DNA of 64,000 nucleotides from Candidatus Phyllobacterium onerii (GCF_028331445.1 NZ_JAQMHX010000001.1:930001-994000), one strand, 5' to 3'. Counted from the first letter of the stretch, positions 1 through 8,580 are shown. Notes: generated from the sequence alone by a model not told the origin. Made by a program: numbers and translations.

Positions 1-2
1 AT

Positions 3-362
3 GCGGCTGTGATGATCGGCGTGCTGCACCATCTGCCGGGCACGCAGATGAAGGCGGATATCCTGAACGAGGTCTCGACACGGCTGAAGCCGGGTGCGCC
101 GTTCGTCATCGCGGGCAACTATCGTGCATATGCGTCTCAGCCCGTGCTCATGGCGGCATGGGCCGAAAGATGGCGGCTGCATGGTGCGAGCTCTTCCGAG
201 ATAGAGGCGAAAATGGCAAAGATTCTGCAAGGCGCTGACCCGCCTTTATCCGAAGAAGCTGTATTCTCGCTTCTATCGTCTGCGGGTTTCGAAGCCCCTT
301 TGCGCTTCTTTTCGAGCCTTTTCTGGGGCGCATGGCTTGCGCAGCGGGCCCGGGCGGATTGA
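3..362 (+). CDS. SAM-dependent methyltransferase, C-terminal part (cut by window edge)
   Basis: The frame is open from base 3 to a TGA at 360-362, so the true start lies to the left of the window. About 119 residues are visible. Near the left end is a GVLHHLPG segment, typical of the stretch after strand 4 in class I (Rossmann) SAM methyltransferases, followed by a helix and a strand that fit the same fold (LKPGAPFVIAG). The glycine-rich SAM-binding motif I would be upstream and cannot be seen, so the substrate is unknown. It converges on the diguanylate cyclase gene, with only six bases between the two stop codons. Confidence 0.75.
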   Translation, partial: AAVMIGVLHHLPGTQMKADILNEVSTRLKPGAPFVIAGNYRAYASQPVLMAAWAERWRLHGASSSEIEAKMAKILQGADPPLSEEAVFSLLSSAGFEAPLRFFSSLFWGAWLAQRARAD

Positions 363-368
363 TCAGAG

Positions 369-1361
369 TCAAATTACGCTGATGTGGTTTCGCCCGCCCA
401 GCTTTGCCTCATAAAGCGCAAGGTCAGCGCGGGAGAAAAGGTCTTGTGCCGTATCGTCCGCCCGCAATGCCGTGATCCCGACCGAACATGTATAAGCAAG
501 GTCCGGCCAATTCTGCAAAGGGCGGGCCAATCTGATCCGCTCCAGCACGCGCTCAAGAATGCCGATGCCGGTTTCGAGCGGCGTGTCGGGCAGGATCAGC
601 ATGAATTCCTCACCGCCGATCCTTCCGAAACAATCGAGCCGCCGCACAAAACTGTGCGCGTGCCGGGCGAAATCGAGCAAAACCTGGTCACCCGCCTGAT
701 GCCCGTAACGATCGTTGATCGCCTTGAAATGGTCGATATCGAGCACGGCGACACAGCCTTTGACGACCCCGTCAGCTGGCAATTCGCGCCGTGTCAGTTC
801 TTCGAGCCTGGTCATGATGAAACGCCGGTTGCCAACGCCGGTCAGCTCGTCCGTCTGTGAAGCCCGCAATGCGAGATCGCGGTCCTGCCGCAAGCGGCGA
901 TCATCCGTGCGCAGCGGCGTAATATCGTTGGCGATGCAGAGCATCCAGCCGTTCTGCTGGACTGTTTCCGTCATCCAGAGCCATCGACCATCGACCAGAT
1001 CTGTCTCGAAGGCACGAAACGGCATCTTTCCGCGCCGCGACTGAGTCGATATCAGCCACTCTTCGAAATTCTTTGTCGTGAGCACTGTCCCGAGCCCGGC
1101 ATGGTAGTTACGCCGCATGAGTTCGCCCCAACTCGGCTGTTCCCCCGGCGCCAAATGGAAGGCCGCTCGCCAGCTCTTGTTGGCATAGCGCAAGACATCA
1201 TTCTGGTCATAGAGTGAGATGAGTACCTGGCTTTCATCCTGCGATAACAGGAGGTTGTAGAGAATTTCGTCTCTTAGCCCAGTCTCTTCTATGAATTTTG
1301 GATCGTTTCCATCATGGAAAACTGTCATCTGCACCATAATTGCATTGGTGATAGGACTCAC
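369..1361 (-). CDS. Diguanylate cyclase with N-terminal PAS-like sensor domain
   Basis: The 330-residue protein has a PAS-like region (about residues 40-150, ending LCIANDITPL), a short helical linker, and a GGDEF domain (about 168-330). The active-site motif is GGEEF at 249-253, a competent variant for making cyclic di-GMP from two GTP. RRLD at 240-243 sits exactly five residues upstream, which matches the RxxD inhibitory site, so product feedback is expected. No transmembrane segment or signal peptide is seen; sensing is probably cytoplasmic through the PAS fold. The start is uncertain: a GTG at 1361 is given, but ATG codons at residues 9 and 12 are alternatives and none has a clear ribosome binding site. 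Likely role: switching between motile and sessile states. Confidence 0.88.
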   Translation of the reverse strand: MSPITNAIMVQMTVFHDGNDPKFIEETGLRDEILYNLLLSQDESQVLISLYDQNDVLRYANKSWRAAFHLAPGEQPSWGELMRRNYHAGLGTVLTTKNFEEWLISTQSRRGKMPFRAFETDLVDGRWLWMTETVQQNGWMLCIANDITPLRTDDRRLRQDRDLALRASQTDELTGVGNRRFIMTRLEELTRRELPADGVVKGCVAVLDIDHFKAINDRYGHQAGDQVLLDFARHAHSFVRRLDCFGRIGGEEFMLILPDTPLETGIGILERVLERIRLARPLQNWPDLAYTCSVGITALRADDTAQDLFSRADLALYEAKLGGRNHISVI

Positions 1362-1513
1362 ATCACCGTTAGTTTACACGATTTCGACCTTACAATCGAT
1401 TCCGTCACGCATTCGTTCCAACGGGCTTGGCAAATGAGAATTTCACCATCGCCCTTGACCAGTCTGCTCTCAGCTTCCCATACTCGCCAAAATCACACAC
1501 GAGGAATCTCCCC

Positions 1514-2278
1514 ATGTCGCTCGCAGCGCGTCTGAAATCCGGCGAAACCATTTATTCTGGCTGGTCGCATCTGACCGATCCATTTGCCATGGAGGCGCTT
1601 GCCCGCACGCCGCTCGATGCGGTGCTGTTCGACATGCAGCACGGGCCGCACGATACCGCGAGCGTCGCCGCGCTCACCGGCATTCTGCGCAACGCCCAAA
1701 AGCATGCGCTGGTGCGCATTCCGGTCGGTCGTTTCGACATGGCGAGCCGGGCGCTGGACTTCGGTGTCGAAGGCGTCGTCGCGCCGATGATCAACAGCGT
1801 CCACGATGCAAAGCTTTTCGCAGCCGCGATGAAATATCCGCCGCTCGGCGAGCGCTCCTGGGGCCAGATGCGCGGTCGTCCCGCGAGCTATGGCGCCGGT
1901 GGCTCCGGCGGCTATTTGCGCGAGGTGAACGAGGAGACGCTTGCCTTCGCCATGATCGAGACCCGCGCTGCCTATGAGGCGCTGGATTACATTCTTGAGG
2001 TGGATGGTATCGATGGCGTGTTTGTCGGCCCGTCGGATTTCTCCATTGCCTGGAGCGACGGGCAGGAGGTGGATGCAGCTTCCGAAGCCATCATCGAGCC
2101 GCTGATGCAGATTGCCGCTAAGACCAAGGCGGCAGGCAAGCTCTGTGCAATCTACGCAGCGACGCCGGCACTGGCAAAACGCTTCGCTGGTCTCGGCTAT
2201 ACGTATATTCCTCTTTCCGTCGACACAGCCTATCTGACCCTTGGCGTACAGACATTCCTCGATGCGATCGAGGGGTAA
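1514..2278 (+). CDS. HpcH/HpaI family aldolase/citrate lyase
   Basis: The start chosen is the ATG at 1514 because GAGGA lies at 1501-1505; an in-frame start at 1427 would add 29 residues with no homology signature. The 254-residue product has the features of class II pyruvate/oxaloacetate-dependent aldolases of the HpcH/HpaI fold: FDMQHGPHD (39-47), a probable metal-binding Glu149 in MIETR, and VGPSDFS (171-177). Members cleave 2-keto-4-hydroxy acids such as 4-hydroxy-2-oxoheptanedioate or 2-keto-3-deoxy sugar acids to pyruvate and an aldehyde. The gene stands alone, without linked catabolic genes, so the substrate cannot be deduced. It is divergent from the diguanylate cyclase. Confidence 0.85.
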   Translation: MSLAARLKSGETIYSGWSHLTDPFAMEALARTPLDAVLFDMQHGPHDTASVAALTGILRNAQKHALVRIPVGRFDMASRALDFGVEGVVAPMINSVHDAKLFAAAMKYPPLGERSWGQMRGRPASYGAGGSGGYLREVNEETLAFAMIETRAAYEALDYILEVDGIDGVFVGPSDFSIAWSDGQEVDAASEAIIEPLMQIAAKTKAAGKLCAIYAATPALAKRFAGLGYTYIPLSVDTAYLTLGVQTFLDAIEG

Positions 2279-2315
2279 GACTTGGTCCGGCGAATCAAGG
2301 CGCGATCATCGTGGA

Positions 2316-2344
2316 AAGGCTTCTCCCTCTGAGTGAGAAGCCTT
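2316..2344 (+). terminator. Hairpin downstream of the HpcH/HpaI gene
   Basis: A perfect 10-bp stem (2316-2325 with 2335-2344, arms AAGGCTTCTC and GAGAAGCCTT) with a nine-base loop follows the aldolase stop by about 37 bases. It is not followed by a clear U-run on the plus strand, so it may be a weak or bidirectional terminator, or a transcript-stabilising hairpin, between convergent genes. Confidence 0.4.
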
Positions 2345-2426
2345 GTTCGAAGCGGTCGTACCGGCGTCTGCCTCAACGCCCTGATGTTGGAAGCGATGAG
2401 GCAGGGCGAGTCGTTCTGTTGAACTG

Positions 2427-3383
2427 CTACAGCAGAATGTCATCCAAATCCAGATATTGCCTAAAGTAGGTCAGCGTTGCATTGATCATTTCATCAACCA
2501 AAGCTGACCCTTTTCCAATGTTAAACGAATGGTCCATATCCCGAACCATTAATTCTTCTGACCCGCTATGAGCCTTGAGAAACAGCTTTCCCGTCTCCGG
2601 CTGAGGCCCCACGCTGAAATCCTTCGTCCCAACGGCAACAAACAAAGGTCCACTATACTGCGCTATTTCGGCCAAGGGATGAAAGGTATAGAGTTCTTTG
2701 AAAAAGGCTCCATTCAATCCAGTATTGCCGACACGCTTGTCATCGGCAACTTGAGGGCCGTCAGCATTTGGTAGGCCCAGCTTGACATTTTTGTTGCTAT
2801 ACCAACCCTCAAAGGTAAGCGACGGGTTGATGACAGCATTCCACAGCCCAACACCACGAAGCCCCTTTGTTCTGGCTGCCAGAGCAGCCGCAATCATGCC
2901 GCCCTGACTCCAGCCGGCAACGGCGATCCGCTTGCCGTCAACGGATGGACTGGATCGCAAGTAGGAAACTGCCTGGACCGCATCCTCTGTCTGCCGGGAA
3001 AAAGTGGTTTCCGCCCAAGCGGTTTCGCTCTCGCCTGAGCCGCGAAAATCTATACGCAAACTGGCATAACCGCTCTGCGCCCAAAGTTTCGCAGCATGTT
3101 TAAAGATACCTTCGCCGTACTTGGGAATGTTTGCTTCATCGCGATTACCCGTGTGACCATGCAAGAGAAGAATGACAGGGGCTGGACCTTTGCCGACTGG
3201 GGTAGCAAGAGTGTCAACTACTTTACTCCCGTTTACCAGAAATTGGATCTTCTCTTCCTTGACACCGTACACCTCTGGAGGAGGAAAGACGATAGAGCCC
3301 GGCTCTGTTGCATGACTGCCGGCTGTTTGTAGAAACATGGAACAAATCAAAGTTATGAACGCAATCGCAAGTGCTTTTTTCAT
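2427..3383 (-). CDS. Secreted alpha/beta hydrolase
   Basis: The protein has 318 residues from the ATG at 3383, which is preceded at good distance by AAGGAG; a TTG one codon upstream is less likely. An N-terminal signal peptide (KKALAIAFITLICSMF, cleaved near SHA) sends it to the periplasm. The alpha/beta hydrolase fold shows an oxyanion-region HGHTG (about 75), the nucleophile elbow GWSQGG with Ser159, and a late MDHSFN that supplies the catalytic His. Family members are esterases, peptidases or dienelactone-type hydrolases; the substrate is not evident. It lies 118 bases downstream of the GH20 lipoprotein gene on the same strand, and its leader is a near copy of that gene's leader (see findings). 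Its sequence looks more A+T-rich than neighbouring core genes. Confidence 0.85.
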   Translation of the reverse strand: MKKALAIAFITLICSMFLQTAGSHATEPGSIVFPPPEVYGVKEEKIQFLVNGSKVVDTLATPVGKGPAPVILLLHGHTGNRDEANIPKYGEGIFKHAAKLWAQSGYASLRIDFRGSGESETAWAETTFSRQTEDAVQAVSYLRSSPSVDGKRIAVAGWSQGGMIAAALAARTKGLRGVGLWNAVINPSLTFEGWYSNKNVKLGLPNADGPQVADDKRVGNTGLNGAFFKELYTFHPLAEIAQYSGPLFVAVGTKDFSVGPQPETGKLFLKAHSGSEELMVRDMDHSFNIGKGSALVDEMINATLTYFRQYLDLDDILL

Positions 3384-3431
3384 CAAATGAACTCCTTGAA
3401 ATTATAGTCGTGAAATAACGCTTCATTGAAA
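3381..3431 (-). repeat. Duplicated leader, copy A (before the alpha/beta hydrolase)
   Basis: This 51-base segment covers the start codon, the ribosome binding site and about 48 upstream bases. It matches 45 of 51 positions in copy B at 5878-5928, in the same position relative to the start codon and with the same TTG-ATG tandem start. Confidence 0.85.
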
Positions 3432-3501
3432 GATTCTGCCGGGTTTGATGACAAGTTTATGAAGCTGAATCGGGAGCGTGTGCCCTTGATGTTTGGCTTT
3501 G

Positions 3502-5880
3502 TCACGGGCAGGTTCTCTTGGCGGTGGGGACGCAAGCCGGCTTAACATCAATTGATGCTGTGGTGGCGGGCTTGGGATCACCCTCAATGGGCGAGTTTGC
3601 AAACAGCGTCACGCCGGGGCCGTATTGCAGGACACCGACGCTCTTGCGTATCTCGGAGTAGGGCACGAGCTTGCCGTCGCCATCCTTGATTTGCCCGCGC
3701 CACCATACCTGGCCACCTGCCGGAATTCCATCTTTCAACAGGTTGTTCGCCAATACCTCCCATGTATAATCCCTCTCCCACGCCTTGTCGTTCCAGACCG
3801 ATAGCTGCCCGCCAATAGGGCCGAATGCATTGTCGGTGGGGTAGGTGTTGGACCAAAAGTCATAGATTTTTTCGCCTTTCAAGCCGAGGGGATTGAACCA
3901 ATCAACCTCGGTTAGCGAGGGAACGATATAGTGAATTCCGTCCATGCCTTCGATCCAGTCGTAGCCCCGTTCTTTCCAGCTGGGACCTTTCTCGCTGTTT
4001 GCCCAGCGCGTGACAAAGAAGCGTTTGTCCTGATCGGGGAGATATGCTTGATCACCCCAGATTTCCACGGTCTTGCCCTTGCTAATAAGAAACTCGCCAA
4101 GCTTGTTGAGATAGGCGATGGCTGCCGACCCAAGACCGTTTATCCAAACTTCATCCCCGCCAATATGTATCCGATTCGACCTGAACCAGGGCATGAACTC
4201 ATTGAACACGGACTGGATATAGACGAGTGTCTCAGGCTTTCTTGGATCGATCATCTCGTTCCCGTTCGTATCCTTCACGGCAAGATCGGTGCGGTCGCGG
4301 GCAAATATTATGGAATGTCCGGGCGTATCGATCTCCGGAACGATCCTTACCCCATTGTCAGCCGCGATCGCTTCGAGTTCGTCCCAGTCATTGCGCGAAT
4401 ACGTGGCTTCGCCCACCGGATAAAGTTTGGCGAAGACACTATTGTCGCATTTCAGGCGAAATGCCGCCGATTGCGTGCCTGACTTGTTTTTATTGTGGTC
4501 GTTCAAATGCAGATGCAGTGTGTTCATCTTGTACCAGCCCATAAAGCGGATGTAATTCTTTAGGAAGTCAAGACCCGCATATTTGCGCCCCACATCGAAC
4601 ATCAGCCGGCGATGGGCAAAGCGGGGAATATCCACCGTATAACCCTGCTTCACCTCCGCATGTGCTTTTGCTGGTCTGCCATCGAGCATGAGCATCTGCA
4701 GCAGGGTGCGCGAGGCATAGAAGACGCTGTCAGTATAATCGCGCTTGTCCTCATCCACACGCACGCCCTTGGCGATATTGCCGCGCAGGATCGCCGCCTT
4801 GCCGATATTGAGCGTATAACCCTCATTGCCGATCTTCGTCTTCACCGCCTCGTTGCAGGGGGAAAGGCTTAAAGCAATGTCACCGTCGCGCACCAGCGGC
4901 TCGGTTACGACAGGCAAGGTGAGGCCGGTGATTTCCGCAAGGTCGGTGACCAGCCTGTCGGCGAGCGGCTGCAGCGCCTTCGCGTTTGCCGGTTCGATGT
5001 TGATGCGGCTTTTCGCGGTCAGGGTAAGATTGTCCATGCCGCCCTGCCATTTAGCAACGCCCGGAACCACCGCAGGAGCCTTGTTCTTGTCGAGCATGGA
5101 TGCCGGTGTGCTGGTAAGAATGTCGCTCTTTTCGTCCGTGGTGCAGGCGAATTTCGCGGTGGCAAGGGCGGGAACCATTGCAATATCCGCCTTGGTTTCG
5201 ATCAGCTTTTCCAGCGCGGCGATGCGATCCGTGAAACCCTTGATGTCCTCATCGGTGAACGTCGTCTTCCCTGTGAGATCAGTGCGCAATCCGGCAAGCG
5301 TGTCCTTCAGCGTTTTCAGCAATTCCGGATCGGCAGCGGCGAGAAGCGCTTCGAGCTTCGCCTTGACGCCGCCGACGTAGTCCTTGACTTCCCTGAAATC
5401 CGTCGCACTGGCGAACTTGTCGCTAAGCGCGGCCAGACTATCGGAAAGCTCCGCGACCTTTGCCGTTTTCGGTGCCTTGTCGAGTTCGGTGCGTAGATCC
5501 TTGAGCTCCTGCTTGAAAGCCTCGAATTCTTCGGCGGTGCTGAACGCAGGGATCTTGCCGATCTGCTCCTTAAGGGCGACCAGCCGCTTTTCCAGCTCCG
5601 GCGAAATATCGGGGCGTTCATCAATGGTCTTCACCACGGCGGCAAGGCGCGTCTCGAAGGCCGCCGTGTCATCGGCGCGCGCCTGTTTGAGCGAGGCGAT
5701 TTCCTTGTTCTGATCGTCGATGGTCGCCTTGTTCTGTTGCTGGGCGCTATCGAGCGCAGCGATCTTCTGATTCATCCCATTGAAAGTCGAAGTGTTGTCA
5801 GTGCCGCCCTTGTCGTCATTGCAGGCGGCGAGCGCCAGACTTAGGGACAAGGCCGTGGTGGCCAAAAACATTTGTCGCAT
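3502..5880 (-). CDS. GH20 beta-N-acetylhexosaminidase lipoprotein with coiled-coil stalk
   Basis: The 792-residue product starts at the ATG at 5880 behind AAGGGG. It has a lipoprotein signal peptide with lipobox LAAC (lipidated Cys20). Residues about 35-235 are heptad-rich, alternating Lys/Glu/Asp/Ala/Leu, and look like a long coiled coil. A GH20 N-terminal-type domain (about 285-415) and the GH20 catalytic barrel (about 420-720) follow: MGWYKMNTLHLHLNDH, IVPEIDTPGHS and the catalytic Asp-Glu pair in IHIGGDEVW (D576-E577). GH20 enzymes use substrate-assisted catalysis to remove terminal GlcNAc or GalNAc. Anchored to a membrane through its lipid and held off by the stalk, it could trim chitin oligomers, peptidoglycan fragments or host glycans; the sequence does not decide. 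A Cys-containing tail follows the barrel. Confidence 0.9.
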   Translation of the reverse strand: MRQMFLATTALSLSLALAACNDDKGGTDNTSTFNGMNQKIAALDSAQQQNKATIDDQNKEIASLKQARADDTAAFETRLAAVVKTIDERPDISPELEKRLVALKEQIGKIPAFSTAEEFEAFKQELKDLRTELDKAPKTAKVAELSDSLAALSDKFASATDFREVKDYVGGVKAKLEALLAAADPELLKTLKDTLAGLRTDLTGKTTFTDEDIKGFTDRIAALEKLIETKADIAMVPALATAKFACTTDEKSDILTSTPASMLDKNKAPAVVPGVAKWQGGMDNLTLTAKSRINIEPANAKALQPLADRLVTDLAEITGLTLPVVTEPLVRDGDIALSLSPCNEAVKTKIGNEGYTLNIGKAAILRGNIAKGVRVDEDKRDYTDSVFYASRTLLQMLMLDGRPAKAHAEVKQGYTVDIPRFAHRRLMFDVGRKYAGLDFLKNYIRFMGWYKMNTLHLHLNDHNKNKSGTQSAAFRLKCDNSVFAKLYPVGEATYSRNDWDELEAIAADNGVRIVPEIDTPGHSIIFARDRTDLAVKDTNGNEMIDPRKPETLVYIQSVFNEFMPWFRSNRIHIGGDEVWINGLGSAAIAYLNKLGEFLISKGKTVEIWGDQAYLPDQDKRFFVTRWANSEKGPSWKERGYDWIEGMDGIHYIVPSLTEVDWFNPLGLKGEKIYDFWSNTYPTDNAFGPIGGQLSVWNDKAWERDYTWEVLANNLLKDGIPAGGQVWWRGQIKDGDGKLVPYSEIRKSVGVLQYGPGVTLFANSPIEGDPKPATTASIDVKPACVPTAKRTCP

Positions 5881-5928
5881 CAATTGAACCCCTTGAAATT
5901 ATTGTTCTGAAATATCGCTTCATTGAAA
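5878..5928 (-). repeat. Duplicated leader, copy B (before the GH20 lipoprotein)
   Basis: This is the partner of copy A at 3381-3431: 45 of 51 bases are identical and both include the ribosome binding site and start codon. Beyond this block the upstream regions diverge, apart from a short patch with ATGACA and TTTATGA about 20 bases beyond copy A and about 105 bases beyond copy B. Confidence 0.85.
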
Positions 5929-6125
5929 ATGCATGACGTTCCGCACAGAGCGGCTGTGTGGTATTGAATTGGACTTGGTGAGCAATCCGGAGCAATTCGA
6001 CGAAAGTGCAAGCCCGGCGCGCTGTATGACAGATTTATGAAAAACTCCGGCGAAGATGCAATTTGACAACAGACCAATTAGTGCCAGAGCCATACCAATT
6101 TATTGGGAGGGTGGTTGCAGACGAT

Positions 6126-6335
6126 TATCTCTCCCCTTGTGGGAGGCCGAAGGCGGGCGAGACCAGTGGCTCGCCCTGTTAGGATTTTCCCGGATTTAGC
6201 CTCTTTGCTAAATCCTTGGAAAATCCAAGTGAGGGGATAGTTCAATGAAGCAAATCCCCTCTCTTGCGATTTCTAGCACTTAGCCCCGAGAGGCTAAATG
6301 CTGAAATCGCTTTCTCCCCCACAAGGGGGGAGATA
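6126..6335. repeat. Multi-hairpin palindromic intergenic element
   Basis: The element has inverted terminal arms, 6127-6145 (ATCTCTCCCCTTGTGGGAG) and 6314-6334, which pair with small bulges. Inside are four further dyads: GGGCGAG/CTCGCCC (6155-6161 with 6170-6176), a nested pair GGATTTTCC/GGAAAATCC (6182-6190 with 6218-6226) enclosing GGATTTAGC/GCTAAATCC (6192-6200 with 6207-6215), GAGGGGAT/ATCCCCTC (6231-6238 with 6254-6261), and a long imperfect stem (6266-6285 with 6291-6310). No coding frame is seen. The architecture is that of a non-autonomous, MITE-like or intergenic mosaic repeat; family and copy number cannot be judged from one window. Confidence 0.75.
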
Positions 6336-6403
6336 GCCAGCGATCACACCCATGTGACAGTTTGTGTGTTGATGCGGCTCGCGCCTTTCATCAATCTCGG
6401 CAA

Positions 6404-7456
6404 ATGAAAAACTTGTTCCCAGTCAGCCGCCGAGCATTCCTGATGACGTCTCTCGCCGCCGTCGCATTTGCATCGCGCGGGGCCATGTCCCAACCCGCTG
6501 CCGCCAAGTTGGACAAGGCGACCATCGATACCATCATGGAGGCAGCCAACGGCTTCCCGTCGCTCCATGCACTGATCATCTCGCGGCACGGCGATCTTGA
6601 CCTGGAACACGTATTCCGCGGGCCTGCCGCCGACCGGCCGGTCAATGTGAAATCCGTTTCCAAGACCATTATCGCGGCGCTCGTTGGCATTGCCATCGAT
6701 CGCCGTGTGTTCGAGGGGTTGGATCAACCCATCGCGCCGATGCTCGCAGACAAGTTGCCGCGCGACGCCGATCCCAGATTGCAGGCCGTGACAATTGGCA
6801 ATCTGTTGTCGATGCAATCGGGTCTCGATCGCACCTCGGGGCCAAATTACGGCCGCTGGGTCGGAAGCAATGATTGGGTCCGCTATGCCCTGTCGCGCGA
6901 GTTTGTCGATGAACCAGGCGGCGGGATGCTTTATTCCACCGGAAACTCCCACCTTCTTTCAGCGCTGCTGACGCGCAAGACCGGACGTTCAACGTTGGAG
7001 AACGCCCGGGAGTGGCTGGGCAAACCGCTTGAAATCAATATCCCGCCTTGGCCGCGCGATCCGCAGGGCATCTATTTCGGCGGCAACGACATGCTGCTTT
7101 CGCCCCGAGCCATGCGTGCATTCGGTGAAATGTTTTTGGCCTCCGGCGCAAGTGGTGGCAAGCAGATCGTTCCGAAGGCATGGGTCGAGGAATCGTGGAA
7201 GCCGAGAACGAGTTCGCCGTTTACGGGCGACGCCTACGGGCTTGGCTGGTTTGTGTCTGAAGCCGCCACTGGCAAGCCGGTCTACTACGCCTGGGGCTAT
7301 GGCGGCCAGATGATCTATGTGGTGCCGCACGTCTCGCTTGTGGTTGTCATGACATCCGACCCTGCAACACCCTCCGGACGATCGGGTTATGTGCGGCAAC
7401 TGCACGATATGGTGCGCGAGCGTATCGTGCCCGCCGCTGAAGCGCTCGACAGCTAG
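6404..7456 (+). CDS. Tat-exported serine hydrolase (beta-lactamase/class C fold)
   Basis: The start at 6404 is preferred over a TTG at 6362 because it begins a twin-arginine signal (MKNLFPVSRRAFLMTSLAA). The mature protein has the class C beta-lactamase/DD-peptidase/esterase fold: SVSK at 84-87 gives the SxxK nucleophile and base, LYSTGN around 176-181 gives the second active-site Tyr, and YAWGYGGQ near 311 replaces the KTG-like third motif. Length (350 aa) fits the family. Many such proteins are periplasmic esterases or peptidases, not true beta-lactamases, and resistance should not be assumed. It stands alone between the palindromic repeat and the EamA gene, which converges on it with a two-base gap. 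Confidence 0.85.
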   Translation: MKNLFPVSRRAFLMTSLAAVAFASRGAMSQPAAAKLDKATIDTIMEAANGFPSLHALIISRHGDLDLEHVFRGPAADRPVNVKSVSKTIIAALVGIAIDRRVFEGLDQPIAPMLADKLPRDADPRLQAVTIGNLLSMQSGLDRTSGPNYGRWVGSNDWVRYALSREFVDEPGGGMLYSTGNSHLLSALLTRKTGRSTLENAREWLGKPLEINIPPWPRDPQGIYFGGNDMLLSPRAMRAFGEMFLASGASGGKQIVPKAWVEESWKPRTSSPFTGDAYGLGWFVSEAATGKPVYYAWGYGGQMIYVVPHVSLVVVMTSDPATPSGRSGYVRQLHDMVRERIVPAAEALDS

Positions 7457-7458
7457 TT

Positions 7459-8379
7459 TCAACCTGCCGTGATTGCCGCTCTCCGGCGTGTCGGCAGCGT
7501 CATGGCTGCGACGCCTGCAATCACGCATACAAGGCCAATCCATGCGGTTGGATTGAGGCTCTCGCCAAGGAAGAGCACGCCGATGCCGACGCCGATGGGC
7601 ACACGCAGATAGGCCTGCGATGTGGTGCTGACAGAACCCAGCGTGTGGATCAAGCGGAAATAGATCACGAAGGCGAGGGCGGTCGAAAAAATCGAAAGGC
7701 CAAGAAGCGCCAGGATCGAGTGCGTCGATGGCACGATGGTCCAGGGCTGGTCGATGACGAGGCTGACCGGAATGAGCAGCACCGCGCCGCAGAGGAGCGA
7801 GCCGGCAGCCGGCATCATCGGGTCGAGCCCCTTGAAACCTCTCCCGAAGATCGCCGCCGCGGCATAGGAGATGGTCGCGGCCACAATCGCCAGTTGCGCC
7901 AGCGCTTCCTTGCCCACGCCGTGAAACGCTTCAAGACCGATGATGAGGCTGATGCCGATGACACCGGCGACGACGCCGAAAAGCTTGCGGGCTGTCACGG
8001 CTTCATGACGTGTGATCAGGACGGTCAAAAGGAAGGCGAAGATCGGCGTCGTCGAGTTGAGGATCGTTGCAAGTCCGGCATTCACCGTCAACTCGGCCCA
8101 GGCGATGAGCGTGAACGGAACGACGCTGTTGATGCAGGCCTGAATCAGAAAGCGCTTCCAGATGGCGGGGTCGCGTGGCAGCGATAGTCCGCGCAGCTTT
8201 ATGATCGCCAGAAGCAGTCCGCCGGCTATGAGCGTCCGCGCCGCGATAAAGGTGACCGGCGGAATGGTTTCGACGCCGATCTTGATGAAGGTATAGGACG
8301 CTCCCCACAACGTCGCGAGAACGGCGAGGAGGGCAACTTCTTTGGCGAGCGACGGAGCAGGGAGCGTCGATGTGGTCAT
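7459..8379 (-). CDS. EamA/DMT-family inner-membrane transporter
   Basis: The 306-residue, very hydrophobic protein has about ten predicted transmembrane helices arranged as two EamA repeats (about 17-145 and 160-295). Signature stretches include LWGASYTFIKIG near the N-terminus and LRVPIGVGIGVLFLGESLN in the second half. Drug/metabolite transporters of this type export amino acids, metabolites or drugs, usually by proton antiport; the substrate cannot be assigned. A dyad at 8405-8423 and a 21-base-period direct repeat at 8520-8560 lie upstream and may be regulatory. No regulator gene is adjacent. Confidence 0.88.
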   Translation of the reverse strand: MTTSTLPAPSLAKEVALLAVLATLWGASYTFIKIGVETIPPVTFIAARTLIAGGLLLAIIKLRGLSLPRDPAIWKRFLIQACINSVVPFTLIAWAELTVNAGLATILNSTTPIFAFLLTVLITRHEAVTARKLFGVVAGVIGISLIIGLEAFHGVGKEALAQLAIVAATISYAAAAIFGRGFKGLDPMMPAAGSLLCGAVLLIPVSLVIDQPWTIVPSTHSILALLGLSIFSTALAFVIYFRLIHTLGSVSTTSQAYLRVPIGVGIGVLFLGESLNPTAWIGLVCVIAGVAAMTLPTRRRAAITAG

Positions 8380-8404
8380 GATGGCTTACTCAATTTTTGC
8401 TGCG

Positions 8405-8423
8405 TTGATCTTGCGCAGATCAA
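8405..8423. promoter_or_regulatory. Inverted repeat upstream of the EamA gene
   Basis: The sequence TTGATCTTGCGCAGATCAA has 7-bp perfect arms around a five-base centre and lies 25 bases upstream of the start codon at 8379, a usual place for a repressor operator. No regulator is identified. Confidence 0.4.
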
Positions 8424-8580
8424 TGCAAGAAATCGGTGGCTCGATGCTTCGATCACGATCGAACTATAGGTTTCGAACAAACCTGTTTTGGTCCGGGATA
8501 GAAATCAAACAAGAGTTTGCGATTCCTGCACATGAATGACCGATTCCTATGCACGAATCATCGAATCTGGCGCAAGAATT

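Noticed and set aside
6404-7456. Interpretation of the Tat serine hydrolase as an antibiotic-resistance beta-lactamase
   Set aside because: The third active-site motif is not the KTG of class C beta-lactamases, so resistance cannot be claimed.
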